Positions 8,132 through 15,709 of a stretch of DNA of 21,557 bases are shown here, piece after piece. The number at the start of each line of letters is the position of its first letter. Position 1 is the stretch's first letter. The translations under genes were made by a program, and so were the position numbers. Source of the DNA: Enterocloster lavalensis (GTDB lineage: Bacteria > Bacillota > Clostridia > Lachnospirales > Lachnospiraceae); contig NZ_CABJCG010000039.1 in the NCBI RefSeq assembly GCF_902364025.1, positions 1 through 21,557 of the forward strand, written 5' to 3'. The notes under the pieces were generated by a model that saw nothing but the letters and a program-made list of their open reading frames with translations, was not told the origin of the DNA and ran no database searches.

Positions 8132-8168
8132 AAAGGGGGCGTTGCTGATTTTGCAACGCCCCCTTTTC
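8132..8168. terminator. Bidirectional terminator between convergent genes
   Basis: A 14-bp perfect stem (8132-8145 with 8153-8166) has a 7-nt loop and is flanked by AAA on the left and TTTT on the right. It lies between the regulator (plus) and the NhaC antiporter (minus) and can serve both. Confidence 0.75.
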
Positions 8169-8206
8169 TCGCTAAAATTCAATTTTCCCCTGAAACCATC
8201 CTCTGC

Positions 8207-9553
8207 TCAGGAATGCCGCAGCGGCCTGAATCCCATTCCTATCCGCGCAGCCGGCTCCGATCTCCGTTTGATCAGGCTCCCGATCAGGCAGCAGAGCGGG
8301 AGCAAATAGAGGTAACAAGCCGCAAACAGACTGGCCGTGGACGCCCCGATGGAGGCCAGCGGGGCCGCGGCTGCGATGGACCAGGGGATCAGAGGCGCCA
8401 CAACGACAGCCGTATTTTCCAGGTTCACGGCCATCTCGCCGCGCTCCCGCTCCTGCCCGCAAAAGAGCTGGTGAACCAAAATAATCGTCAGGGTCTGATT
8501 GCAGGCAATCGCCGCCACCACCACGGTGGCGAACAGCATACCGCCGTAGAGCGTAAAGCTTCTGCCCGCCTCCTCCATATGCAGCTTCAGCTGATCCAGA
8601 AGATGGGTCCCCTCAAACAGCCCGGCATAGGACGAGGAAATCGTAATGATGACCGCCAGCCTCACCATGGACATCATCCCGCCGCCGTTCATCATCGCAG
8701 CCAGCTCCGGGTCCGCGGCCCGGTATCCGTACACCGCCGTCTTAAGCAGCTCCAGGGGACCGGTGTGCTGGAGAAACATGCCGGTCAGAAACGCCACGGC
8801 GATGCTGACGGACAAGGTCATCCGCACCTTGATCTTAAACACGGACAGGATCAGGATAACGGCGGCCGGCAGAACCGCCAGCCAGTGGATCACAAACCCC
8901 CGCTCAAATATGGGCCGCACATTGAGCGTCACCCCACCGTTGGTTCCTGCAATTCCCATCAGATAGTATAAAAGGCAGGTCAGCCCCAGCGGCAGAACCG
9001 AGCTGGCCGCCATCCTGCGGATATTATCGTAAATGTCCGTGCCCGTCAGCTCGCACACCAGCAGCGCGCTGGTGGAAACCGGCGAACAGCGGTCGCCGAA
9101 ATAAGCGCCTGAGATCACCGCGCCCCCGGTGATCACCGGGCTCATCCTCATGGCGGACCCGATGGCCATGCAGATCACTCCCATGGTCGCCGCCGTCCCC
9201 AGCGAAGTGCCTGTGAGAACGGACACCAGGCAGTTGAGAAGAAATACGAACATAAAAAACGCGGAGGGCCTTATGAGCTGGGACGAATAGCTCACAACGG
9301 CCGGTATGGTCCCCGCCGCCCGCCAGAGCGCGGTCAGCATGCCGATGAGCCCGAAGGTGATCAGAATATTTCTGACCTTCCTCACGCCCGAGCCGGACAT
9401 CCGCAGCAGCTCCGCCACGCCGTGCCCCCTGACAAGCCCGTACCCAAAGAAAATCAGGTACCCCGCCATCAGCGCGTACACAAGGGAAATTCCAGAGAGC
9501 AGGCACACAAAAAGGCCGATCATAAAAGCGGCCAGCGAGACAGTCTCCAACAT
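8207..9553 (-). CDS. NhaC-family Na+/H+ antiporter
   Basis: This 448-residue membrane protein has about ten to twelve hydrophobic segments and the family signature GAYFGDRCSPVSTSA at 149-163, in which Asp154 lies in the ion-binding region. LTGTSLGTAATMG (113-125) is also typical of NhaC and related organic acid-sodium antiporters such as MleN. The family exchanges external protons for internal sodium, or sodium/malate for lactate/protons, across the cytoplasmic membrane. The start at 9553 is supported by GGAGG 9 nt upstream. It is a single gene, divergent from a MATE exporter, and ends at the shared terminator near 8132-8168. Whether the true substrate is Na+ alone or a Na+-coupled organic acid is not decided by the sequence. 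Confidence 0.88.
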   Translation of the reverse strand: MLETVSLAAFMIGLFVCLLSGISLVYALMAGYLIFFGYGLVRGHGVAELLRMSGSGVRKVRNILITFGLIGMLTALWRAAGTIPAVVSYSSQLIRPSAFFMFVFLLNCLVSVLTGTSLGTAATMGVICMAIGSAMRMSPVITGGAVISGAYFGDRCSPVSTSALLVCELTGTDIYDNIRRMAASSVLPLGLTCLLYYLMGIAGTNGGVTLNVRPIFERGFVIHWLAVLPAAVILILSVFKIKVRMTLSVSIAVAFLTGMFLQHTGPLELLKTAVYGYRAADPELAAMMNGGGMMSMVRLAVIITISSSYAGLFEGTHLLDQLKLHMEEAGRSFTLYGGMLFATVVVAAIACNQTLTIILVHQLFCGQERERGEMAVNLENTAVVVAPLIPWSIAAAAPLASIGASTASLFAACYLYLLPLCCLIGSLIKRRSEPAARIGMGFRPLRHS

Positions 9554-9613
9554 GTTCAGTTTCCTCCACCATTCCGGGACGGCGCAATTCCTGCCCGTCT
9601 GTATTCAACTCCT

Positions 9614-9642
9614 ATCATACCCTTTAACTTGAAGTTATTCAA
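9614..9642 (-). promoter_or_regulatory. Promoter of the NhaC gene
   Basis: On the minus strand TTGAAT (9637-9642) and TATGAT (9614-9619) are exactly 17 bp apart, about 55 nt upstream of the start codon. Confidence 0.55.
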
Positions 9643-9643
9643 G
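9628..9643. promoter_or_regulatory. Palindrome CTTGAA-gtta-TTCAAG, candidate operator
   Basis: A perfect 6-bp inverted repeat with a 4-bp centre lies over the -35 box and spacer of the NhaC promoter, where a bound repressor would block transcription. No regulator gene is adjacent. Confidence 0.35.
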
Positions 9644-9704
9644 CATAACCCGAGCTGATTTTACGCTTAATACCGCTAATTTTCCAGAACCTTTCCCCAG
9701 CCTG

Positions 9705-9733
9705 TTTCAATCCCCTTGTATTTGTAGTAAAAT
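9705..9733 (+). promoter_or_regulatory. Weak predicted promoter of the second MATE gene
   Basis: TTTCAA (9705-9710) and TAAAAT (9728-9733) are separated by 17 bp. The -35 match is poor, so this is only the best candidate in the divergent region. Confidence 0.3.
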
Positions 9734-9819
9734 AATTTCTGGACATGTCCGCGCCGTCATTTGTCTGCAGGCTGCGCCAGCGGCCCACTGTATCCATTAA
9801 AACCCGGAGAGAAACAGCC

Positions 9820-11187
9820 ATGAAAACCGTGAAAAATTCCGCGGCCCTGATGACAGAAGGGCCGATCTGGAAAAAAATCATTGCCTTTGCCCTTCCCCTG
9901 TTTCTGGGCAACCTGTTCCAGCAGCTTTACACCACCGCCGACTCCCTGATCGTGGGGAATTTCCTGGGCAGCAGCTCTCTGGCCGCGGTCAGCTCCTCCG
10001 GCCCCCCGATTTTTCTGCTGGTGGGTTTCTTCAACGGCATCTCCGTGGGCGCGGGCGTCGTCACCGCGCGCTATTACGGCGCCCGGCAGAGTGAAAGCGT
10101 GTCCCAGGCAGTCCACACCACCGTAGCCTTTGGCATCGTGGCTGGAGTCCTTCTGACTGTGCTGGGGCTGATCTATACCCCGGTGATCCTGCGCCTGATG
10201 GGCACCCCCGGGGATGTTTTGCCGGAATCGGTGGTCTACTTCCGAATCTACTTTTCCGGCTCCCTGGCATTTGTCCTCTACAATATATTTGTGGGTATTC
10301 TGCAATCGGTGGGCGACAGCCGCCACCCGCTGATCTACCTGATCATCTCCTCCGCCGTCAACGTGGCGCTGGATCTCCTCCTGATCGCGGTCCTGGGCTT
10401 TGGAGTCGGAGCCGCCGCCCTGGCCACTGTGATCTCTCAGTTTCTCAGCGCCTTCCTGTGCCTGGTTCGCCTCACCAGGACAAGAGCGGAATACCAGATC
10501 ATCCCCCGGCGGATCCGCTTCGACGGCCCCATGCTGCGCCAGATCGCCGCTAACGGCCTGCCCGCCGGTTTCCAGAATTCCATCATCGCCCTGGCCAATG
10601 TGGTGGTGCAGTCCAATATCAACAAGTTCGGGAAAATGGCAGTGGCAGGCTGCGGGGCATACTCCACCATCGAGGGGTTCGGTTTTCTCCCCATCACCTG
10701 CTTCGCCCTGGCCATGACCACCTTTATCAGCCAGAACCTGGGCGCCAGGCAGTACGGCCGGGCCAAACAGGGCGCCCGCTTCGGCATACTCTGCTCCATC
10801 ATTTTCGCAGAGCTTGTGGGCCTTTTCATCTACCACTTTTCACCTGTCCTGGTGGCTGCCTTTAACCGCGACCCCCAGGTAATCGCCATCGGCACTGCCC
10901 AGGCCCACACCATCACGTTGTTTTACTTCCTGCTGGCCTTCTCCCACTGCGTCGCGGGTATCCTGCGGGGCGCGGGAAAATCCACGGTGCCCATGGTGGT
11001 AATGATGGTTTTCTGGTGTATTGTGCGGGTCACCTATATTACCATCGGAATCCATTTCCTTCCGGATATCCGCATTGTATTCTGGGCTTATCCGCTCACC
11101 TGGAGTTTGAGCTCGCTGGTATTTCTGGTATATTTTTTGCAGGGAAAATGGGTGCATGGGTTTGAGGCGGCAGATACTTCTGCGTGA
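9820..11187 (+). CDS. Second MATE family efflux transporter
   Basis: A 455-residue polytopic membrane protein of normal MATE length. After a short lead, the first helices read LPLFLGNLFQQLYTTADSLI, the classic LxxxFQQLYxxxD pattern of MATE exporters, followed by GNFLGSSSLAAVSSSGP. About twelve hydrophobic segments are present. ATG 9820 was chosen because GGAGAG precedes it and the alignable region starts there; the in-frame ATG at 9745 would add 25 polar residues with no ribosome binding site. It is divergent from NhaC, so shared control is possible. It differs clearly in sequence from the MATE at 253-1611, so the two are not a recent duplication. The exported compound is unknown. Confidence 0.9.
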   Translation: MKTVKNSAALMTEGPIWKKIIAFALPLFLGNLFQQLYTTADSLIVGNFLGSSSLAAVSSSGPPIFLLVGFFNGISVGAGVVTARYYGARQSESVSQAVHTTVAFGIVAGVLLTVLGLIYTPVILRLMGTPGDVLPESVVYFRIYFSGSLAFVLYNIFVGILQSVGDSRHPLIYLIISSAVNVALDLLLIAVLGFGVGAAALATVISQFLSAFLCLVRLTRTRAEYQIIPRRIRFDGPMLRQIAANGLPAGFQNSIIALANVVVQSNINKFGKMAVAGCGAYSTIEGFGFLPITCFALAMTTFISQNLGARQYGRAKQGARFGILCSIIFAELVGLFIYHFSPVLVAAFNRDPQVIAIGTAQAHTITLFYFLLAFSHCVAGILRGAGKSTVPMVVMMVFWCIVRVTYITIGIHFLPDIRIVFWAYPLTWSLSSLVFLVYFLQGKWVHGFEAADTSA

Positions 11188-11239
11188 TGGGTGCGCAGTT
11201 GTCAGGACGCAGCGTGGTTTTTGGGTTAAACAGCGGAAA

Positions 11240-11269
11240 ATCCCTTGGGAGACTCAACTCTCAAGGGAT
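11240..11269 (+). terminator. Possible terminator of the second MATE gene
   Basis: ATCCCTTG (11240-11247) pairs with CAAGGGAT (11262-11269), with three further inner pairs and a GG bulge. Only a short T-rich tail follows, so the call is weak. Confidence 0.4.
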
Positions 11270-11436
11270 GTTTCATCAAACTCTAACTTTAAATATTATT
11301 TATGGTATGTATGCGAGTCCCTTACTGAAACAAGATAATTAAGCCACCTCTAATTCGCTCCATACTGTTATTTTTAACCTGTTTCTTAGGCCATAAACTC
11401 TTTTTCTCAATTATACTATATGGGATTCATAAAACA

Positions 11437-11475
11437 AAGAGCCGTCCTCCCGCATCCCCGCGGCAGACGGCTCTT
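11437..11475 (-). terminator. Terminator of the small minus-strand gene
   Basis: A perfect 10-bp stem (11437-11446 with 11466-11475) is followed on the minus strand by TTTGTTTTAT. The loop can form an inner CCGC/GCGG pair. It lies 24 bp past the stop codon of the gene ending at 11499. Confidence 0.7.
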
Positions 11476-11498
11476 CAACCCTCTAATTTACCCTCAAT

Positions 11499-11819
11499 TT
11501 ATTCCGTATCCAGCGCACGCTTCAGAATACCGACCAATCCCTTTTCCTCATAGATGGTCTCCCCTTCGTCCCGGACCGGCATTTTGTCCATGGTTTCACA
11601 GTTCATGGTGCTCTCCCGCTCCACCTTGCGCTTGTAGTCTGCAAGATATTGCTCAATAGCGGAAATCTTATCCGCCTTGGCGGCGTAGTCCTCCGCGGTC
11701 AAACCCAGGGCGCTCAGAATAATGTTTAAGTCCTGCTCGGACCAGTCGCCCAAAAAGGTGTTGGAAAGCATGTCAATACGCGCTCTGACTGTGGTGCACT
11801 CTAAAAATTTTTTAATCAT
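11499..11819 (-). CDS. Small protein of unknown function (106 aa)
   Basis: I do not recognise the family. The start at 11819 (MIKKFLECTTVRARIDML) is supported by GGAGGAAG 7 nt upstream; the longer version from 11978 would start inside the transaldolase gene. The product is acidic and predicted mostly helical, with a motif-like stretch WSEQDLNIILSALGL and a Lys/Glu-rich helix near ADKISAIEQYLADYKRKVERE. It has no signal peptide or membrane segment. It lies just after the strong terminator of the transaldolase operon, has no obvious promoter of its own, and ends at its own terminator. It may be expressed by read-through. Confidence 0.6.
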   Translation of the reverse strand: MIKKFLECTTVRARIDMLSNTFLGDWSEQDLNIILSALGLTAEDYAAKADKISAIEQYLADYKRKVERESTMNCETMDKMPVRDEGETIYEEKGLVGILKRALDTE

Positions 11820-11864
11820 CGATATCTTCCTCCATCTCAAACCGCACTTGGCGGCCCACCCAAG

Positions 11865-11905
11865 CAAAAAAATAATGTTAGCAGCTTTTACACTGCTAAC
11901 ATTAT
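11865..11905 (-). terminator. Strong intrinsic terminator after the transaldolase gene
   Basis: A perfect 13-bp stem (11872-11884 with 11893-11905) with an 8-nt loop is followed on the minus strand by a run of seven T. It ends the long GntR-to-transaldolase operon and lies 46 nt before the small gene starting at 11819. Confidence 0.85.
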
Positions 11906-11934
11906 AATGAATCTTAAGTATTTTTTCAATCGCT

Positions 11935-12588
11935 TTATTCACCAAATACAGCCTTGTAATCCGCCTGAAACTTAGCAATTCCCTGGTCGGTCAGGGGATG
12001 CTTCGTCATCTGCTCCAACACCTTGTACGGCACGGTGGCAATATCGGCTCCCGCCTTTGCACAGTCGATTACGTGGATCGGATTGCGGATGCTGGCGGCG
12101 ATGATCTCCGTCTCAATATCGTGCATCTGGAAAATCTCGGTGATCTCGTAGATCAGGTCGATTCCGGGCATGGAAATGTCGTCCAGACGGCCCAGGAACG
12201 GGGAAACGTAGGAAGCTCCCGCGCGGGCTGCCAGCAGCGCCTGCGCTGCGGAGAACACCAGGGTCACGTTGGTCTTTACGCCCTCGGCGTTCAGAACCTT
12301 AACCGCCTTTAAGCCCTCCACGGTCATGGGGATCTTCACCACCATGTTGGGGTGGATCTTGGCAATCTCGCGGCCCTCGGCGATCATACCCTCGGCGTCC
12401 ACGGTGGTGGCCTTCACCTCGCCGCTGATGGGGCCGTCCACGATATCGGTGATCTCCTTGATCACCTCCGCGAAATCGCGGCCTTCCTTGGCGATCAGGG
12501 ACGGGTTGGTGGTAACGCCGCAGATGATGCCCATGTCGTTGGCCTTCTTGATCTCCTCAACGTTCGCTGTATCAACAAAAAATTTCAT
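11935..12588 (-). CDS. tal: Transaldolase, small TalC/MipB-like subfamily
   Basis: This 217-residue TIM-barrel enzyme matches the short transaldolase/fructose-6-phosphate aldolase family. It opens [18 protein letters not shown], and the Schiff-base lysine is Lys85 in VVKIPMT. Residue 57 is Glu (ISGEVKA), the acid typical of true transaldolases; fructose-6-phosphate aldolases have Gln here. So I predict transfer of dihydroxyacetone between sugar phosphates in the non-oxidative pentose phosphate pathway. The start at 12588 has AGGAGGAAG upstream. It is the last gene before a strong terminator and follows the cupin and split transketolase genes, so carbon from the imported sugar is probably routed through these reactions. 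Confidence 0.93.
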   Translation of the reverse strand: MKFFVDTANVEEIKKANDMGIICGVTTNPSLIAKEGRDFAEVIKEITDIVDGPISGEVKATTVDAEGMIAEGREIAKIHPNMVVKIPMTVEGLKAVKVLNAEGVKTNVTLVFSAAQALLAARAGASYVSPFLGRLDDISMPGIDLIYEITEIFQMHDIETEIIAASIRNPIHVIDCAKAGADIATVPYKVLEQMTKHPLTDQGIAKFQADYKAVFGE

Positions 12589-12609
12589 TTTCTTCCTCCT
12601 CATATGGGA

Positions 12610-12642
12610 GGCCGGCAGGGCCATTCCCGGCCGCCGCCGGCC
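12610..12642 (-). repeat. GC-rich hairpin between cupin and transaldolase genes
   Basis: GGCCGGC (12610-12616) pairs with GCCGGCC (12636-12642), with further pairing inside. No T-run follows, so it is more likely an mRNA-stability or processing structure than a terminator. Confidence 0.45.
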
Positions 12643-12649
12643 GTCTTTG

Positions 12650-13045
12650 TTATGCCAGGCTTCTCATCTCAGCGATCTGGGCCTCGGTCAGGTTCAGAAT
12701 ATCGCTGTTTTCCATGGATGTGTTGGAATCCTCAATCAGGATCATCTTGGTGTCCTTGCAGGTGATGGTGTTGTGCCATAAGGTGGCCGGAATGTTGTAG
12801 ACCTTGTCCTTTTCCATCTTCACAGCGCCGAACTCCAGTCCGCCCTCTGTCTCGTTGGCGTACACCAGGGTACAGGAGCCTTCCACCAGCACGAACAGCT
12901 CGTCGGTCTTGTTGTGGCGCTCCAGGCAGTCGATGCCGGTCACGTCGTTGGCCGGTTTCCAGTTCTTGATACCAACCGTCCACTTCTCGTTCTCAAATAC
13001 CCGCTGCATTCCCTCGCCGGTAAACTCATAATTTAAAATATTCAT
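12650..13045 (-). CDS. Small cupin-domain protein
   Basis: The 131-residue product is a single-domain cupin. Motif 1 reads [14 protein letters not shown] (43-56), giving His44 and Glu49 as likely metal ligands, and motif 2 reads [11 protein letters not shown] (84-94), giving His91. A stretch of beta strands lies between. The second His of the classical HxH pair is missing. The start at 13045 has GGAGG 10 nt upstream. It lies between transketolase and transaldolase genes in one operon, so a role in sugar isomerisation, epimerisation or sensing is reasonable, but the family is functionally broad and I cannot name the reaction. Confidence 0.8.
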   Translation of the reverse strand: MNILNYEFTGEGMQRVFENEKWTVGIKNWKPANDVTGIDCLERHNKTDELFVLVEGSCTLVYANETEGGLEFGAVKMEKDKVYNIPATLWHNTITCKDTKMILIEDSNTSMENSDILNLTEAQIAEMRSLA

Positions 13046-13073
13046 TGCCTCGTCCTCCGAAATGAATCCTGAT

Positions 13074-14000
13074 TTATTTGAGCAGCTCTTTCGCCTTGGC
13101 GGCCACGTTGGCGGCGGTCAGGCCGTATGCCTCGAACAGCTGATCCGGCTTGCCGGACTTGCCGAACTTATCCTGAATGCCGACCATGGCGAATTTCGCG
13201 CCGTCGTGGCCCGCAAGCACCTCTGCAACCGCGGAACCCAGCCCGCCGATCACGGAGTGCTCCTCAACGGTCACGATGGCCTTGCAGGTCTCGTTCATTT
13301 TCAGCACAATGTCCTTGTCGATGGGTTTGATGGTGTGCATGTTCACAACCGCAGCGCTCACGCCCTCTTTCTCCAGCTGCGCGGCAGCTTCCAGCGCCTT
13401 GGGAATCATCAGTCCGCAGGCGATAATGCACACGTCCGTGCCTTCCTTCATCACGTTGGCCTTGCCGGGGATGAAGGGGGTGTCCGCCGTTGTGATATCG
13501 TCGCACACAGGTCTGGCCACGCGGATGTAAACCGGTCCGTCGATCTCAGCGGCGGCCATCACGGCCTTCTCGGTCTCAGCGGGATCACAGGGAACGAAAA
13601 TGGTCATGTGGGGCAGTTCTCTCATCAGCGCGATGTCCTCGATGGACTGGTGGCTTCCGCCGTCCTCGCCCACGCACAGGCCGGAGTGGGAGAATCCGAA
13701 CTTCACGTTACAGTTGGTATAGCAGATGGAATTGCGGATCTGCTCAAACGCACGTCCCGCGCCGAACAGGGCGAAGGTGCTCACAAAGGGAACGTAACCG
13801 GTGTGGGCAAAACCCGCGGCCGCGCACATCATGTTGGCCTCCGCGATTCCCATGTTGAAATGGCGGTCCGGATACACGTCCTTAAACATACAGGTCTGGG
13901 TGGCATGGGCCAGGTCGGCGTCCAGCACCACTACTTTATCATTTTTAGCGCCTAATTTTACCAGCGCCTCACCATAAGCAACTCTCAATGACTTTCCCAT
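13074..14000 (-). CDS. Transketolase C-terminal subunit (split transketolase)
   Basis: This 308-residue subunit holds the pyrimidine-binding and C-terminal domains of transketolase. Visible landmarks are FNMGIAEANMM (48-58), with the thiamine-activating Glu54, GEDGGSHQSIED (111-122) and a C-terminal segment around VTVEEHSVIGGLG. With the N-terminal subunit it moves two-carbon ketol units between sugar phosphates. Its ATG follows the stop codon of the N-subunit with no gap (TAAATG), and GGAGGTGGAG sits inside the end of that gene, so translation is coupled and equimolar. Split transketolases are common in Firmicutes and archaea. The length is normal for the split form. Confidence 0.94.
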   Translation of the reverse strand: MGKSLRVAYGEALVKLGAKNDKVVVLDADLAHATQTCMFKDVYPDRHFNMGIAEANMMCAAAGFAHTGYVPFVSTFALFGAGRAFEQIRNSICYTNCNVKFGFSHSGLCVGEDGGSHQSIEDIALMRELPHMTIFVPCDPAETEKAVMAAAEIDGPVYIRVARPVCDDITTADTPFIPGKANVMKEGTDVCIIACGLMIPKALEAAAQLEKEGVSAAVVNMHTIKPIDKDIVLKMNETCKAIVTVEEHSVIGGLGSAVAEVLAGHDGAKFAMVGIQDKFGKSGKPDQLFEAYGLTAANVAAKAKELLK

Positions 14001-14801
14001 TTACTCCACCTCCTGCTCGCTTAACGCCTTCTCAAACTGTTCTTTGTTCATGGGGCTGCCGTGCCATCCGAACTGGTCTTCCATAAAGGAAACGCCCTTG
14101 CCCTTGACGGTGTTGCAGCAGATGAATTTCGGCTTTCCGGACACGGGGGCCTTGAGCGCCGTCACGATGGCGTCCATGTCGTGGCCGTCCACCTCGAAGC
14201 ACTCGAAACCGAAGGCGTCGAACTTCTTCACAATATTTCCAAGGCTCATAACCTCGTCGTTGCTTCCGTCGATCTGCAATTTATTGTAATCCAGCATGAA
14301 GGTCAGGTTATCCAGCTTGTAATGAGCCGCAGCCATGGCCGCCTCCCACACCAGACCTTCCTGGCACTCGCCGTCGCCTAAAACCGCATATACCTTGTAC
14401 TCCGCCTTCGCATGCTTTGCGGCCAGAGCCAGGCCCATGGCCAGGGAAGCGCCCTGTCCCAGGGAACCGGTGTTCATGTCCACGCCCGGGGTCTTGGTGC
14501 AGTCCGGGTGGCCCTGCAAATGGCTGTTAATCTGGCGCAGATCGGCCAGGTCTTCCTTCGGGAAGAAGCCTAAGTCGGCCAGGATCGCGTACAGGGTCGG
14601 GCAGGCATGGCCTTTGCTCAGCACAAAACGGTCGCGGTCCGGATCCTTGGGGTTCTTCGGATCCACCTTCATCACCTCATAGTACAGCGCCATCAGCATT
14701 TCCACGCAGGAAAGTGACCCGCCGGGATGACCGGACTGGCAGGCGTAGAGCATCTTCAGGATCTCTGCCCGCAACTCTTTTGCTTTCTTATCATACTGCA
14801 T
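14001..14801 (-). CDS. Transketolase N-terminal subunit (split transketolase)
   Basis: The 266-residue subunit carries the pyrophosphate-binding domain of transketolase. It has SGHPGGSLS (23-31), the diphosphate/Mg motif GDGECQEG (142-149) and its partner Asn173 in LDYNKLQIDG, plus DMNTGSLGQG (108-117). It needs the following gene to form a complete active site at the subunit interface. I chose ATG 14801, because the earlier ATG at 14819 is part of its AGGAGG ribosome binding site. It follows the ABC permease gene by 67 nt, a gap containing a 12-bp palindrome (14835-14846), and sits in the same operon. Confidence 0.94.
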   Translation of the reverse strand: MQYDKKAKELRAEILKMLYACQSGHPGGSLSCVEMLMALYYEVMKVDPKNPKDPDRDRFVLSKGHACPTLYAILADLGFFPKEDLADLRQINSHLQGHPDCTKTPGVDMNTGSLGQGASLAMGLALAAKHAKAEYKVYAVLGDGECQEGLVWEAAMAAAHYKLDNLTFMLDYNKLQIDGSNDEVMSLGNIVKKFDAFGFECFEVDGHDMDAIVTALKAPVSGKPKFICCNTVKGKGVSFMEDQFGWHGSPMNKEQFEKALSEQEVE

Positions 14802-14868
14802 AATTGTTTTCCTCCTCATTTATCGACGTCAACTCACCTTAAGGTGGGATGGCTGACAGATTGATTGA

Positions 14869-15705
14869 TTAACCCTTCACAGCGCCTGCGGTCAGGCCCT
14901 CGACCAGCCGCTTCTGCGCAAAGAAGAACATGATACAAACCGGAATGATGGTGATAATGCCGCCCGCGGTCAACAGATCCCACTGAACGCCCAGCTGGCC
15001 GATCAGGCTCTTTAATGCCACCGGAATGGTGCGGGTGTCGGTGTTGGTAAACATCATCGCAAAGGTATATTCGTTCCAGGATGTCATGAAGATGTAAACT
15101 CCGGTTGCCACCAGGCAGGGGCCCAGGATGGGAAGAATGATCTTCACAAACGCGGAGCCTCTGTTGCAGCCGTCCACCAGGGCCGCCTCCTCCAGGGACA
15201 TGGGCAGGTCGTTTAAGAAGCCCAAAAGCAGCCACACGGAGAACGGAATGGTAAAGGTGGTGTAGGACAGTACCAGAGAGGTGGGGGTGTACAGCAGTCC
15301 CAGCTTGCGCATGATGGTGTACAGCGGGATCAGCAGCAACACCGTCGGAAACATGTTGTTGCACAGGAAGGTGCACATGAGAAGCTTTCTTCCCGCGAAC
15401 TGGTATCTGGAAAATGCGTAGGCCGCCAAAGTGGAGGCTGTCAGCGATACGATGGTGGTAAAGCTGGCCACGATAAAGCTATTCTTCATGGCCGCCAGGA
15501 AATTTACCGTGGTGGTGAACAGCTTGCTGTAGGCCTCGAAGGTCACGGCGCTGGGCCAGTATGTAACCACCGCCCCGTAAAGCTCATCCTGGGGCTTCAC
15601 AGAGGTCACGAAGGTCCAGTAGAACGGGAACAGGATAAATACCATCAGCAGAATCAGCGGAAGGAATACGATGAAAAAGCGTTTTACATTGGATTGTTTT
15701 TTCAT
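14869..15705 (-). CDS. Sugar ABC transporter permease, MalG-type
   Basis: The 278-residue inner-membrane protein has six predicted helices, beginning FFIVFLPLILLMVFILFPF, and the permease-ATPase coupling loop EEAALVDGCNRGSAFVKIILPI (EAA motif, near 172-193). It is the second permease of a CUT1-type importer. The ATPase is absent from this operon; in many Firmicutes one shared MsmX-like ATPase serves several such importers. The ATG lies 4 nt past the stop of the MalF-type gene, with GAGGGG as its ribosome binding site inside that gene's end. Confidence 0.93.
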   Translation of the reverse strand: MKKQSNVKRFFIVFLPLILLMVFILFPFYWTFVTSVKPQDELYGAVVTYWPSAVTFEAYSKLFTTTVNFLAAMKNSFIVASFTTIVSLTASTLAAYAFSRYQFAGRKLLMCTFLCNNMFPTVLLLIPLYTIMRKLGLLYTPTSLVLSYTTFTIPFSVWLLLGFLNDLPMSLEEAALVDGCNRGSAFVKIILPILGPCLVATGVYIFMTSWNEYTFAMMFTNTDTRTIPVALKSLIGQLGVQWDLLTAGGIITIIPVCIMFFFAQKRLVEGLTAGAVKG

Positions 15706-15709
15706 GTTC

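Larger units (their letters stand above)
11188..11498. other. 311-bp gap without a gene
   Basis: I see no coding region here. It holds a modest hairpin after the MATE gene (11240-11269) and the terminator of the minus-strand gene (11437-11475); the stretch between is AT-rich and featureless. Confidence 0.6.

Noticed and set aside
8213..8971. 252-codon plus-strand frame inside the NhaC gene
   Set aside because: Its translation is rich in Gln, His, Arg and Gly without structure, and it lies opposite a clear antiporter with the family signature.
9757..10836. 359-codon open frame on the minus strand opposite the second MATE gene
   Set aside because: The product is low-complexity and polar, whereas the plus strand encodes a full-length MATE exporter. 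It is an antisense shadow.
9820..11187. Recent duplication between the two MATE genes
   Set aside because: Both have the family layout, but the sequences differ throughout, including the first helix, so they are separate subfamily members.
11820..11978. N-terminal extension of the small gene to ATG 11978
   Set aside because: It would overlap the end of the transaldolase gene and read through the terminator hairpin; GGAGGAAG before ATG 11819 marks a better start.
11935..12588. Calling the small transaldolase a fructose-6-phosphate aldolase
   Set aside because: Residue 57 is Glu, as in transaldolases, rather than the Gln typical of fructose-6-phosphate aldolases.
13062..13955. Long open frame (297 codons) on the plus strand opposite the transketolase C-subunit
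   Set aside because: It is the antisense shadow of a GC-rich gene. Its translation is His/Gly-rich with no family match, while the minus strand carries an unmistakable transketolase.
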